Of a stretch of DNA of 64,000 bases, positions 10,626 through 22,973 are shown one piece after another (the first letter of the stretch is position 1; each line of letters opens with the position of its first letter). Source of the stretch: Todiramphus chloris collaris (taxonomy: Eukaryota > Chordata > Aves > Coraciiformes > Alcedinidae); contig JANVCC010000120.1 of the NCBI GenBank assembly GCA_025345505.1, positions 2,478,623 to 2,542,622 on the forward strand, given 5' to 3'. Under the pieces are notes generated by a model. That model was not told where the DNA came from. It did no database searches and saw nothing but the letters and a program-made list of their open reading frames with translations. The translations under genes and the position numbers were made by a program.

Positions 10626-11109
10626 AGAAGGTTATGGATGTGCTGGAACGTGTCCAGAGAAGGGCCACCAGGATGCTCAGAGGGCTGGAGCACCTCTGCT
10701 ATGGGGACAGACTGGGAGAGCTGGGGTTGCTCAGTCTGGAGAAGAGAAGGCTCTGGGGAGACCTTCTTGTGGCCTCCCAGTATCTGAAGGGGCTACAGGA
10801 AAGCTGGGGAGGGACTTTTTAGGCTGTGGGGCAGTGATAGGACTGGAGGGAATGGATTAAAACTAGAGAGAGGTCGATTGAGGTTGGACAGTAGGAAGAA
10901 TTTCTTCCCCAGGAGGGTGGTGAGACACTGGCCCAGGTTGCCCAGAGAGGTGGTGGGAGCCCCATCCTTGGCAGTGCTCAAGCCCAGGCTGGCTGGGGCT
11001 GTGAGCAACCTGCTCTAGTGGGAGGTGTCCCTGCCCATGGCAGGGGGGCTGGAACTGGGTGAGCTTTAAGGTCCTTTCCAACCCTGACCATTCTCTGATT
11101 CAATGATTC
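10626..11109 (+). mobile_element. CR1 LINE fragment, group A
   Basis: Begins at AAGGTTATGGATGTGCTGG, inside the [11 protein letters not shown] coding segment. Runs through [17 protein letters not shown] and the group-A 3' region to ATTCTCTGATTCAATGATT. Very like 112-1064 from 587 onward. Non-functional. Confidence 0.93.
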
Positions 11110-12391
11110 AGCAGCAGGGCTGCAGTGGAGGCTCAGCTGATGTCTCAGGGGCTGGAATGCAGATGCAATGTTGTTAATTACAGCACTCCACTGGTTTTCA
11201 GACAGAGCCTTTCACTTGACATGATGGGTGCCTGCTCTTGGAGGTCTGTACTGTAGCTGGGCGAAGTGACTGGGAAAAACTGGAGTGCCAGCATCTGTGG
11301 GAGAGCAGGGGGGGTGTGATGGGCCCGGGAGACGTTTCCCTCAGCACCGCCAGGAAACTCTTTAGTGTAAGTAACCCTTAGTTAAAAAGAAAATTGGCTA
11401 AATGGCTCAGCTCACATTATCCCTCTGTAATAATATCGTGGCCAATCCTGCAATTCTCCTCCTCTCCTTTTTTGTTTAACTGAAGGATGCTGTGTGTGGA
11501 GGTATAATTTTCATAGAAACAAAAAAAACCCCACTACCCTGCAGCACCTTTTGCATTCACTCACAGAATCAATATTTCAAATTATGCAAAATTATTAGAA
11601 TTCTAGTTCTGCATTAAGGGAAATTACAGGACAATGCAGAAAACTGGAGGTGGTGGCATTGATCTAGAATTACAAAATAAGGGAATACTGCCTGGAGTTC
11701 AGTGCTTCTAATTCTTGCCTTGCTCTGTTTCTTTCCTGCTTTTCATTCTCCTTTGTCCTCGTATAAAATCAGACATCCTTAGCCTGTCTGGAAAGTTCTC
11801 TCACATCGGAGTTGTATCCTGAATGAGTTGTCTCTGAGCAGAAACCAGCCTGGACCCTCAGGAAAACTGTCATGAGGTGTGTGGTGCTGCTTGAGCCTCT
11901 CCCCAGGTCATAGATACAGTGTGGAACTGGGAACCAGTCTGCAGCAGGGCCCCAGCACCGCCGGGCTCTCAGCCTTGGAGTGTGAGTGCTCTGGACCTGC
12001 CTTGGTTTATCCTGCATCAGGCAAGCAAAGGAACCTCAAATGAACCCTCTGCATGCTTCTCTAAAGGAGGAGTTTTGGCTCGTCATTTGAGCTGTTGGGT
12101 CGTGTGTAGGGGTTATTCTTCCCTGTCTGTCTTTCTGTCTCTTCCGTGCTGCCACCGTGGGTAGAAACTCTGCAGTGCAAAAAGCAAGGCACTGCTGGCA
12201 GGGGCCACAAGGCTCCAGCCTCAATTAAAGCACCAAATGCTGCCTGCTCTGACAACACGGGGAGCTACAGCCGCCTTTTTGTCTTCTGCCACTTCGTTTG
12301 ACCAGGCAAAAAACTCTCAAGCTGCTTCTTCAGAGCATTGGTTCCAGTTCTGTAGCCACGCACAGAGCAGGTTGCTGACCAGTATGTGTTT
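11110..12391. other. Unique DNA
   Basis: No gene or known repeat recognised. 11370-11700 is AT-rich with an A8 run near 11520. Short open frames at 11919-12164 and 12036-12258 oppose each other and look like chance. Confidence 0.45.
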
Positions 12392-13096
12392 CACAGGACC
12401 ACAGAATGTTCGGGGTTGGAAGGGACTTTGAAAGAGTGTTGAGTCCAACCCCCTGCCAGAGCAGGGTCACCTAGAGCAGGTCACACAGGAACAGATCCAG
12501 GTGGGTTTTAAATCTCTCCAGAGAAGGAGACTCCACAACCTCTCTGGGAAGCCTGGGCCAGGCTCTGGCACTCTCACCATCAAAAAGATTTTCCTTATGT
12601 TTCTGCAGAACCTCTTACACTTCAGCTTGTACCCATTGCCCCTTGTCCTATCATTGGAGGTCACTGAGCAGAGCCTGGCTCCAGCCTCCTGACACTCACC
12701 CTTTACATATTTATAACCATTAATGAGGTCACCCCTCAGTCTCCTCTTCTCCAAGCTAAAGAGCCCCAGCTCCCTCAGCCTTTCCTCAGCAGGGAGATGT
12801 TCCACTCCATCATCCCTGTGGCTCTGTGCTGGAATCTCTCTCAAGCAGGTCCCTGTCCTTCTTGAACTGAGGGGCCCAGAACTGGACACAATATTCCAGA
12901 TGTGGCCTCACCAAGGCACAGTAGAGGGGGAGGAGAACCTCTCTCCACCGACTAACCCCACCCCTTCTGATCCACCCCAGGATGCCATTGGCCTTCTTGG
13001 CCACAAGGGCACATTGCTGGATCCTGATCATCCTGCTGCCCACCAGGACCCCCAGGTCCTTTTCCCCCATGCTGTTCTCTCACAAGTCAATCCCCA
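12392..13096 (-). mobile_element. CR1 LINE fragment, group B
   Basis: A 705-bp minus-strand CR1 with its 3' end at 12392. Encoded RT pieces on the minus strand are [32 protein letters not shown] and [17 protein letters not shown], with frame breaks between. It is a near twin of 53029-53750, and both begin around GGGATTGACTTGTGAGAGA. Confidence 0.94.
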
Positions 13097-16000
13097 ACAA
13101 GTGTTTCTGAGCGCTTGGCTGCCGTACGTGGCAGAGATAAACCTGCCTGTGCCCACTGGTGCCAGATGCAGGCCTGGGCTGGTTCTTGGTCTGTTGGTAG
13201 GACACTCGATCTTCTGGCTGAGGTGATAAAGATGGAACGAACAAGTCTGTGAAAGAGGCACGGGTTTGGGCAGCGTTGTAAATCAAGGCGGGCTGGACCG
13301 CGCGCCTGTTGTCCTTCCCCCGGGCCAAAAGATAATGGATTTAATCCTCTGACATTGTCAACTGTTCTTTCTCCTCTCCTTCACACCGTCTCCTTAATTC
13401 TTGTATTTATCGATGGCTGTGCTAACACAGATAGACTCTGGTTTTTGAACTGTGTGGATGGTCGGATGACACTTAAATCAATATCATGTGGCAGTTTTAT
13501 TCTCCTGGCCTCAGACACAATCTGTCCATTGTGCTAACGCTGTTTGGGACTTAAATGAATGCAAGGATTTATAGGTGCATCTTGAAAGTGCTGCTTCCTT
13601 TAATCACTCCAGATAAAGGAATTCCTGCCTTATGCAAAGCAGGAGTGTCATCTGGTTAATGGGGAGATACTTAGCAGATGCAGGCTGCACGAATCCTTCA
13701 TTGAAATGAGTGCATTTACAGCCCTCGTCGGACAAAGGAAACTGGGGACCAGCAAGAAACAGAGGCTGCCAAAAAGAAAGAGAAAATGCCCTCCGTTGAC
13801 TGCACTCCGGCAGGATGAGGGTAATTTTCCTAGTCTCTAATGTAAGACTGTAACATTTGATGTGTTTCTTCTGCCGTCGCACAGCCTGACACTGCCTGGT
13901 GGCCTGGCCCTGGAGGCACCTCCTCAGATGCTGCAAAGATCACGGTGCCAATCACCCTCTCCATAAGAACTATCAAAGCTGTCGCTGGGATTGCAGCAGG
14001 GGTGTGAACACAATCTCTGTGGCCAAGAGATTTGCAGATTAGCGTGGAGAATGTGCAGTTCTTCCAGGCTCTGTCAGCAGGGAAACATCCTTATTGTCTC
14101 TCATAAACAGCAGAGTTTCCTGTGTCCAGAGTCGACAGGAGCTGGGGACCATCTTCCTTCCTTGGAGATTCTACCAGATGCATCAGCAGGGAGATACTGA
14201 GGTACTCACCCTGTGACTGTGCAAATAGTCAAGCCTCCCCTGGTGAAAAGCAGTTATTCTTCTGACCATCTTCCATAGTGACTTCTAAAAGCCAAGAGGA
14301 GGGCTGCCTACAAAATACAAACAGTGTCAGGAGGAAGACCCAAATTCACAGGCTGCTTCCGTTTCAAAGGATTCAAAATGAAGTTGCAAAAGAACCAACA
14401 TGCTGAAATGTCCTGCAGATCTTTTTCCCTAAATGGGAGAAATGGAGACACCTCAGGTGTCCCGAAACCCCTGTTTCATCAAACACATTTTTCCGAGCCA
14501 TTTGAGTAGTACTTCCGTGTATCCAACACTAAACCCACAGCTACAAATAATGTATGAAATTCCTGAGGATAAAAAGTGCTCTATCAATGCCAGAGTACAA
14601 TGTAAACAATCGTTAGGGTATATTCACTATTGTGCTGTCTGATCTCCTGACGAGCCACTCGACAAACACCCAGCCTGTCATCTTCCAGGAAATCAAAAGC
14701 TCATTTCAATACCAGGATCCACTGAGAGCAGTTCAAACAGCAACAGAAAGAAGCTCGCTCCTCCCGTGCCCTGGTCTGTGCTTTTTTACCAAACTACATG
14801 AGAATTAACTCCCCAGTGCGGTTGACAAGTGATAATTAACTGCTGACAATGTAATTTTAGTTTTGCTGCAAACTCGTTTTACATTAAAAACTGATCAGGG
14901 AAAGACTTGTGCGGGGTGGGCCAGCCTCCTGCGAGGCAGGAACAGAGTCCAGTGGCTCTGCTGACACGTTTACCTCATGCTGAACATAGATCCTGCCAGG
15001 GAGGTCAGAGGGTCAGATCTGCTTCCCAGGGAAGCTGGAGCTCTCTTACCATCTCCGAGGGCTTTGGATCTGATGGATGCAGCGCCCCAGGCAGTGCTCG
15101 ACAGGGAGGTTATGCAGTATAACAGTGTAACTCTCTCAGTTATGCTAATTTTCAGCAAATGCAAATTGAGGGGCTCAGGACAGCTACCTGGAAGGCTTAC
15201 CTCTTTCCAGAAGTGACCGTGAATATCTCGTTTTAGGGTGGCCAGGGTGCAGTGTTACGGTGCTTGCTTCAGAGGATTACACCTGCAGTGCAGAGGGACA
15301 AAATAAGAAAGAAATCATCTGACTTTCCTTGGAGGGTCTGGGGTACACCTCTGCATGGCAAGGTTACCATCCAGTGCACGGGTCAGAACTCGGCTTCCAG
15401 AGAGGAAAACGGGCATCTCAAAGGCTGCTCTGAACCTTCAGATGACTGCAAAGGTCATTATCCTTTGGCTCAGCTTTGATGCTGTAACCGCTCGTGGGTC
15501 AGAGTCCTTCTCTAGCCTGCCTGTCTCAAGGTGCGGCACAGGAAGTGCAGAGCTGTCCCTGGCTCCTTCCTGATCCTCTTCTTGCTGCTCACAAGGTGTC
15601 CTCTGCTCCCTGGAGAATGCTGGCCAGCTCTTCTGAGCACCAGAACAGCCTCGCAGCCCCGACGATCCCTTCTGCTCAGAGCTGGTGCTGCTGCTGCTCA
15701 TTCAGAAATGGAAAGAACAACATTAGGGTAATGAAGAAAGTCAAATTACCCAGGTCGTAGAGAGGGGCTGTGCCAGAGACCTGGAAAGAATCAGACTCAT
15801 TAACTTGCAGATTTCACCACTAGACACGACTCTTGTCTTCGGGGTTTCCAAACGTCTGAGTGTTGCTGTAGTCAATTACGATTCTCAAAGGTTAATTTTT
15901 AATAAGGCAGTTAATGTACGTTATTTAAACAATGATTATTAAAAACATGTTTGAGGTTTGCTATATAATAGGTAATTATCTTCTCCAGAGCAGTTACAAC

Positions 16001-17127
16001 AATGCAGCATGTTCTTGTCTTCAGTGAGCTGCTGGTATTTGTTGAACCTATAATAACATCCTTAATAAACCTAAATACAATGGATGCATTCAAGGTATGA
16101 CAGCAAGTTTCAAGGAAGAGAGCTCTGGCTGAACTGGGTGTCTTTCCGTTCTAATCATAGCTGCCTTTTATGTTAATACGGCTTGACTCAAAGTTCTCGA
16201 GGTCAACCAGAGTCTGCTCACCAGTAGTCAGGCTCTGTACCTGTTCGACAGAAAGCTCAGGCCCAAGCCAATGCAGTCACCCACTGTCTGTTCAAGTAAC
16301 CAGTTCTCTGCATGAACCGTGGTGGTATTCTCCACCACGAAGTTGTCTCCAGTTGAAGGACTTTCATGGATCTTCCAGAGTCTTAAATTTTCCTGCTGTA
16401 GGTGGGATTATGGATCAGGACTCCATTCAGAGACATCTCAAAGGGTGTGATGCTGATGCAGAGAGAGTGAAGCAGTGGTAGACCCTTCTCCATGCCATGG
16501 AACATCCACCAAAAATGTGGTTACACACGAGGGGAAGAGGTACAGGTTTTCCAAGTCCCTTCTCCTACTTGTTTATCCTGTGGTGACCCCCATCAAAAAC
16601 TATCAGTGAAACCAGGACAGTTTAAAGTAGCTGGTATTATATAAATCATTCTTTGACTGTATGATACGGTGTTGCTTCTCAGCCTGAAGTCTTTCTGAGT
16701 TTTTTCCCCACAATAGTATCTCTTTCATGGTTGGTTTGTAATAGAAGTTTCATTATAAGATCACAAAACACTGGGGAATATGTTAATGTGGTTCAGTGTG
16801 TAATTCAGTACAATATCATTGCAAGGGATTGCATTTTTGCCTACAATTGAGGCAGCAGATAGGAGCACCTCCTTCTGCATTAATATCCAGAGCTGAATTA
16901 ATACTTCCCTTCCTATAATCTTGTGAAAATTTACCAAGATGTGTGTGCTGATTAATGCAGATACAGCCCCATTTTCCACGAACAATGTGCATCGCTGGTT
17001 TGGGTTTTTTTGATCCTTCAGATTTCTGTTCTGAAGAACTGAGGCTGCTGTAACAATATCGATCAACCATCAGCTTCCTCCCATTTCCTGTGAATCAAAG
17101 AGCACTTGGAACTTGCAGTGGTTGCTA
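13097..17127. other. CR1-free unique block
   Basis: About 4 kb with no repeat I can recognise. AT-rich stretches with many TAAT/ATTA words lie at about 14780-14900 and 15860-16090, where conserved noncoding elements would be plausible. Open frames here are short and lack start or splice context. No coding gene supported. Confidence 0.5.
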
Positions 17128-17275
17128 GGTGAAACAAATGGTCACAAGCTGAAACACGGGAATTGCCACCTCAACATCAGGAAAATTTTCTTTACTGAGA
17201 GAGTGAAGGAGCCTGGCCCAGGCTGCCCAGAGAGTTTGGGGAGTCTCCTTCTCCGGAGAGATTCCAAACGTGATG
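17128..17275 (+). mobile_element. CR1 internal fragment, cut at its 3' side
   Basis: CR1 RT C-terminus and following block (GGTCACAAGCTGAAACACGG, then GCCTGGCCCAGGCTGCCCAG). It stops at about 17275, before the usual 3' end. Losing the 3' end is unusual, because CR1 copies normally lose the 5' end. The cut coincides with the left edge of the duplicated unit at 17276. Confidence 0.85.
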
Positions 17276-17770
17276 TCCTTCCTCCTTGGGGAGAGGTAAC
17301 GTGTCTCCAAAGAAAACTTACAGTGAGGTCCCCTAGCTGTGTTCTCTGAGAGCAGGTAAATGGTTTCAAAATGACTGGGGAGAGAGAAAGAGGCCTGGGA
17401 CAAGTGTTCATGGGCAGGGCGTCCTTCTCTTTGCGATGCTGAGCAGGATTGTGATGTGCTGATGTCAGTAGAAGGCTTCAGTGCTGAAGTCATTTGAGGA
17501 AAGATCAGTGAGAAAGATGTTCTTGAGTTAAAGGACCGGGTGTGTTACCAGGGCAGATAATTTGCAAGTTAAATCCCATTTTACATGCCTGGAACACATC
17601 TGGAAGAGGCTGCCCAGAGAGGCTGTGGAGTCTCCTTCTCTGGAGCCTTTCCAGCCCCCCTGGCTCTGTTCCTGTGTGGGCTGCCCTGGGTGACCCTGCT
17701 CTGGCAGGGGGGAGTTGGACTCAATGATCTCCAGACCTCCCATCCAAAACCCACCATTCTAGGATTCTCT
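17276..17770 (+). repeat. ~495-bp duplicated unit, copy 1
   Basis: Direct repeat of 19588-20080, about 2.3 kb apart. By eye about 22 differences over ~493 positions, so about 95% identical. The first ~310 bp is not CR1; the last ~185 bp is a group-C CR1 3' end. The left edge abuts a broken CR1. Confidence 0.88.
17586..17770 (+). mobile_element. CR1 3' end, group C (inside duplicated unit 1)
   Basis: Begins TGCCTGGAACACATCTGG, then GAGGCTGCCCAGAGAGGCTG, CCCCCTGGCTCTGTTCCTGT and the GGAGTTGGACTCAATGATCT block, ending AGGATTCTCT. The start matches a variant seen in copy 33159-33440. Confidence 0.9.
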
Positions 17771-19587
17771 AAAACTCACAACCTCGTGCTTAACCTGCTT
17801 CTCTCCACACGAGCAAGCATTCCATAGCTGACGGGGAGTGCTGAGAAGTGTCACAGCTCACTTCTGACCCCTTGTATGTAGGTGTTACTTCAGTGTAGCC
17901 ACGGCTGGTTTGCAGGCTGCATCTATCCCACCAAAGGCCTGGACCGGGCACTTCAACCAGCGTCAGACGAGGAGACACGATGCAGCTGAAGTCACGGGCT
18001 CTCCTTCCTTACTCTGCTGTGTGTTACATTTCAAATACGCCCCCACTCCCGAGGCTGTTTGGAGCTGGCGGATGGTAAATTAGCCCACGCTGGGCTCGGC
18101 ACAGCCAGCCAGACTGATATCGATTTGTTAGGCTCTGTGACTAGAGAGTAGACATATCCCTGGTCCATAAATGATGAAACACGTTTGAGATTCTTAGCTG
18201 GAAAGCATCCAAGAAAGACTAAAAGGTTTCTTGGGCGTCTTTTTTTTGGTACCAGAATTTCCACTCCTCCTTCCTAAACTGCTTCTCGTCTCTCTAATGC
18301 AAATCCTATCAATCCACGATCTGTCCAAACCAACATCCATATAGTTCTTTCATATTGATTCATCCTTGTACTCTAAGAACTCCGGCGATATATCACGCCA
18401 TCAGGGAAGACTTTATTCTGTCCTTGCTCTAAAAAAGCAGAAGCAAGTTTTAAATTTCTCATATTCTGTGGGAAAAAAAAAAAAAAAAAAAAGCAAGCAG
18501 TTTGAGTTGTAAGCCAAAGATGCTCACTTGACAGATGGATTCCTGGCTACGCTGCGGTATTTGAAATGTGTTCAAGCTCAGCAGATTGTATCCTGTTGAC
18601 TAACAGGTTCCCACTTAGATGCCTTGGGACCAAGAGATATGGAACTTGATATTTAAGGATCGCTGAGCAGAAATAAGCCTGCAGAAATCTAATTAGCAAC
18701 AGGCAGGTAATGCTGCTAGACGAGGCTCTAGCAATTGCAGGGAGGTTGTTTACTGAAGGTTGCAGTGCGAGGTATAAAAGACAAGACTTTTCCTGAGGTA
18801 GGTCAGGGAAATGTGAGAACTTAGTGAGCGCCGGAGGCAAAGCCCCAGGGGGGGTTTCTAATGGTTTGAATGGGTTGTAGAGGAAAGCCTGGAAATGTGG
18901 AGAAATATGGGGAACAGGGAAGGGAGGTCAAGCCAAAGTTTACCCGTATAATCTGGGGGGAGATTTGAGGCCAGTGCAGTTTGCTTGCAGAGGTTAACTG
19001 GGTAGATCTTCTGACACGAGGTGGACAACTGGAAAAAGCAAGGAAGGAAGGAAGGTTTCTTGTGTATCCGTTTTTATATGTGTTGAAATACCAGCAAAAC
19101 TTCCCGATGTGTTTGTTTTCTTGTTTGTTTTCTTACTTCTTACACAAAAGTCTCCAGAAAGGTTAAACCAGAGCAGTTCTCTCCATCTGAGTATCCTCTG
19201 GAAAGTTAGAGCTATGTAGGCTGAAGGTTGAGGCTGAATAGAGCAGTCAAGAATCAATAACTGAAAGTTAATGAAAGCTGAGAATATTTAGGATTGAAAC
19301 TCCCAGCCCAGCCTGGCCTGTAAGCAGCAGTGATGTCCCTGTCACAAGCTGCCGTTGCAATGGGAATTTATTCCAGCCAAAGCTACAGCCTGTCAGCTAA
19401 GCTTTTCAAGCTTTGCCACTGACTAAGCCTCCTGAGCTGCCCACAGTAGTCCAGCCTCTCTTTCTGTAGGCTCCCCCCGCAGAGGGGATCACAATTCTTC
19501 CTCTTTCCCATCCTCAACTCAATTAATGTGCCTTACGGAGTCAGACAGATTCCATGGGTTCCCATCCTGCTTGGCCAGAAGGAAGTT
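17771..19587. other. Unique DNA with a poly(A) tract
   Basis: A run of about 20 A lies at 18472-18492 and a GGAA repeat at about 19040-19052. No gene or recognised repeat. Confidence 0.5.
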
Positions 19588-20080
19588 TCCTTCCTCCTTG
19601 GGGAGAGGTAATGTGTCTTCAAAGGAAACTTACAGTGAGGTCCCCTAGCTGTGTTCTCTGAGAGCAGGTAAATGATTCTCAAAATGACTGGGGAGAGAGA
19701 AAGAGGCCTGGGACAAGCGTTCATGGGCAGGGCATCCTTCTCTTTGCAATGCTGAGCAGGATTGTGATGTGCTGATGTCAGTAGAAGGCTTCAGTGCTGA
19801 AGTCATTTGAGGAAAGATCAGTGAGAAAGGTGTTCTTGAATTAAGGGAAAGGGTGTGTTACCAGGGCAGATAATTTGCAAGTTAAATCCCATTTTTCATG
19901 CCTGGAACACATCTGGAAGAGGCTGCCCAGAGAGGCTGTGGAGTCTCCTTCTCTGGAGACTTTCCAGCCCCCCTGGCTCTGTTCCTGTGTGGGCTGCCCT
20001 GGGTGACCCTGCTCTGGCAGGGGGGTTGGACTCCATGATCTCCAGACCTCCCATCCAACCCCCACCATGCTATGATTCTC
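19588..20080 (+). repeat. ~495-bp duplicated unit, copy 2
   Basis: Second copy of 17276-17770. It has a normal-looking left flank rather than a broken CR1, and its CR1 3' end continues to complete octamers at 20090. That makes it the likelier source copy. Confidence 0.88.
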
Positions 20081-20090
20081 TGATTCTATG
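19899..20090 (+). mobile_element. CR1 3' end, group C (inside duplicated unit 2)
   Basis: Same element as 17586-17770, ending in octamers ATTCTCTG ATTCTATG. It keeps the unmutated GGGGGGTTGGACTCCATGAT block, where copy 1 has two extra bases. Confidence 0.92.
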
Positions 20091-22546
20091 CCAAGGTCTC
20101 CATCAGGCTTTCCTTTTGAGCAAAGGGGAAGTTTTGTGTCCAGTTTCAGGTACCATTCTGCATTACTCACCCTGTGTCTGAGCCGGGGGTCGGGCTAGCT
20201 GCACTAACGGACGGAGCTGTGGTTAGTACTGAGCTGTGAGAGCATTCCCAGATTCAGGAACTTGGTGATAAAACTCTGCTATGTCATAGCTTTCATCCTC
20301 CCAAGAACCACTGGAAAAAAACAATGTCCAAACACACTCATTGCACCCTAACTAACAGACCTCAGTGTACTTACCCAAGGGCGGTGGGCTGAGTCCTCAT
20401 TGTAGTGACAGAAAATCAGCCCAGAAGAGCACAGTGGGTCAGGATGCTACAAAACCAGTCGAAGGCACAAACAGGGCCATTTATCTTGGTGCAGGCGTCG
20501 TAGTGTCAGCTGGTGTGGGGCAACGTGGGGATACCTGGGGTGCGGGGGGACCCGTGGGTGGCTCACGCCCCTTGGGGCGACTGCTCTTGAAGGCTGGAGA
20601 AGTCTTTGTTTCATGGAGAAAACAAAGCTGGCATTTATCCCTGGCAGATTAGCCGCAATGATTTTTAGATTTGGCAAATTATATGGGAGTCGATTTAAGA
20701 AAAATAGTTGCTGTATCTTTGTCATGTCACTGCATTAATATTGATGCTGTTCACCTACAGAAGCCTGCACACTGCAGTTGAGCTCTGCAGGCTAAAGCCA
20801 CCTCGCTTTGTGTGTCGCTGTCTTGGTAATCTGACATTTTAAGGGAAGAAAATTCACATGCTTAAAAATGCAACGAGCTAGAGACAAAAAAAATTATCAT
20901 TATAAGATATCCTAAGGGACAGTTTTCTTGCATCTACTCAACAATCTTCATTTGCAGCCGGTCTGCTGAGCCGCCTTTTGAGTTTGGGTCCTTTTTTCAA
21001 AATTCTTGCCAGGACTTTTACAAACATCTGGATTTCCTAAAAGAATCATCAGGAGATGTACCAGTCAGCCCGTTCAGTCTTATTTTAGCTGTCTCAGCTT
21101 CATCCATACCTTTGTTTTTCCGTTCCCTGTTTATATATTAAAAGAAAGTCTTTACAGACTTAAGGGGTTGATTTATTTGGGCTGCATTACAGAAAATACC
21201 TGTAATTAATCGAAAAGAAAAAACTTATGTCATACTAGAAATGAGAAGGTATTGAACAGAACAAAGAGAAATCCTTCCAGATATTGATATAAATGTATAA
21301 CTGTTACATTGCCTCTGTACGGAGGGGGAGTTCCTGCAGCTTTGGTCAGGAAGTGGAGGGGGATTTAATCAAGTGCCCAGTCTGCCTGAGACACCAGTTG
21401 GTACAAAAGCTGACACTGGGCGCTTGCTCATGCCTGTGTTATGGTAGCAGAACTAGGTGTTGGTTGTCAGCGACTGTAGCTCTGGCATTGGAATAAATCC
21501 TAAGGTCTACACCTGAGTTAACTGTTGCAGTGAAGCACAAAGACCTGAGGATAGGATTCCCTGGTTTGAGACGTGTCTCTTTGGCCGGGGTGAATCCCAC
21601 CTGGGGTCCAACTCTGGATGCCTGCTCTGAGACACCTACATCGCCACTGGTAATCTAGACCTTTTAATGGGAAATGAGAGCCAACAGATGCTTTTTGTGG
21701 CAGGGGGTCTATCTTACCAGGCAGGAGCTATAAATACTCAGAGAAGCTCAGAGCCACTCTGTCCCTCTGCAGGGGTCCTGGACCAACGTATAATTTTCCA
21801 GACCAACCACTGAAATAAGTTTATGGTATCAACTGAAAATTAGACCCCCTGCAACATCTGCTCCCCATGGAGAGCTGCTCAGATTTCCAATTGGAGCAGT
21901 GCAGGAGTGGGATCTGTCCTTACCGTGGGTGCAGTGCAGATACCAGAGCCTGGGACATCCAAAAGCGTGGCTGAGCCGTGGGGTTGTAAAAGATGAGAAA
22001 GGTCTTTGTGTCAGCTGGTGGCAGTCACGAAACAGGGCCAGCTAATGCAGGTAGCTCTAGTATGTCAGCACTATTCCTTCAGCCCTGGACCTGCTGCTGC
22101 TGCCCCTCCTTCCAGAATCAAGTGGGAAGCAGATTTAGGAGCAGGTAGGTTCTTCCAGCAGTTTCATGCCATCCCAGTGTTCCTCTGTCTGGTTGTAGGC
22201 TCGCGTGTGCCCAGAGGTCTCCTCTGCACAGAATGTGCTTTCTTGATGGGCCATGAGGACAACGTAGGAGCAGCTGCAGGAACCACACCAGCAGCACTCT
22301 GCTCCTGGCTGTTCATTTTCTGGGGTACTCCTTTGTTCCTGGTAGAGGGTTGCTAAAAATGCAGCTGGGGTGGGACACCTTCAGTGTGCCCCAGTAATCC
22401 ATCAGATTTTATAATCTCTTTGTAACGTTAAGAATTAGGTTGAAGGGAACAGCCTTTGCCATTGGTTGCCTCTAATGACAATCAGAGGGAGCTTGTAGAG
22501 TGAGACATCTCTGGCTTAGTGCCTAGAACAGGGTAGATGTTCTAGG
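20091..22546. other. CR1-free unique DNA
   Basis: About 2.5 kb. 20870-21290 is AT-rich. A TATAAATA word occurs at 21730-21737 with no supporting gene. No recognised repeat or coding gene. Confidence 0.45.
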
Positions 22547-22973
22547 AGAAGCTGGAGCACCTCTCCTCTGAGGACAGACTGAGAGAGCTGGGGTTGTTCA
22601 GGCTGGAGAAGAGAAGGCTCCGGGGAGACCTTCTTGTGGCCTTCCAGTATCTGAAGGGGGCTACAGGAAAGCTGGGGAGGGGCTTTTTAGGCTGTGGGGC
22701 AGTGATAGGACTGGAGGGAATGGATTAAAACTAGAGAGAGGTCGATTCAGGTTGGACATTAGGAAGAATTTCTTCCCCAGGAGGGTGGTGAGACACTGGC
22801 CCAGGTTGCCCAGAGAGGTGGTGGAAGCCCCATCCTTGGCAGTGTTGAAGCCCAGGCTGGCTGGGGCTGTGAGCAACCTGCTCTAGTGGGAGGGGTCCCT
22901 GCCCATGGCAGGGGGGCTGGAACTGGATGAGCTTTAAGGTCCCTTCCAACCCTGACAGTTCTATGATTCTGTG
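22547..22973 (+). mobile_element. CR1 LINE fragment, group A
   Basis: Starts at GCTGGAGCACCTCTCC, encodes [17 protein letters not shown], then the group-A 3' part, and ends with octamers and a short GT-rich tail. Close to 5838-6262. Confidence 0.93.

Noticed and set aside
22661-22949. Recurring ~71-codon frames beginning MLTAPASLG or MEGTLK (also at 749-1046, 5975-6239, 10793-11081, 26764-27086)
   Set aside because: They recur because they are antisense to the same part of group-A CR1 copies. They are not a gene family.
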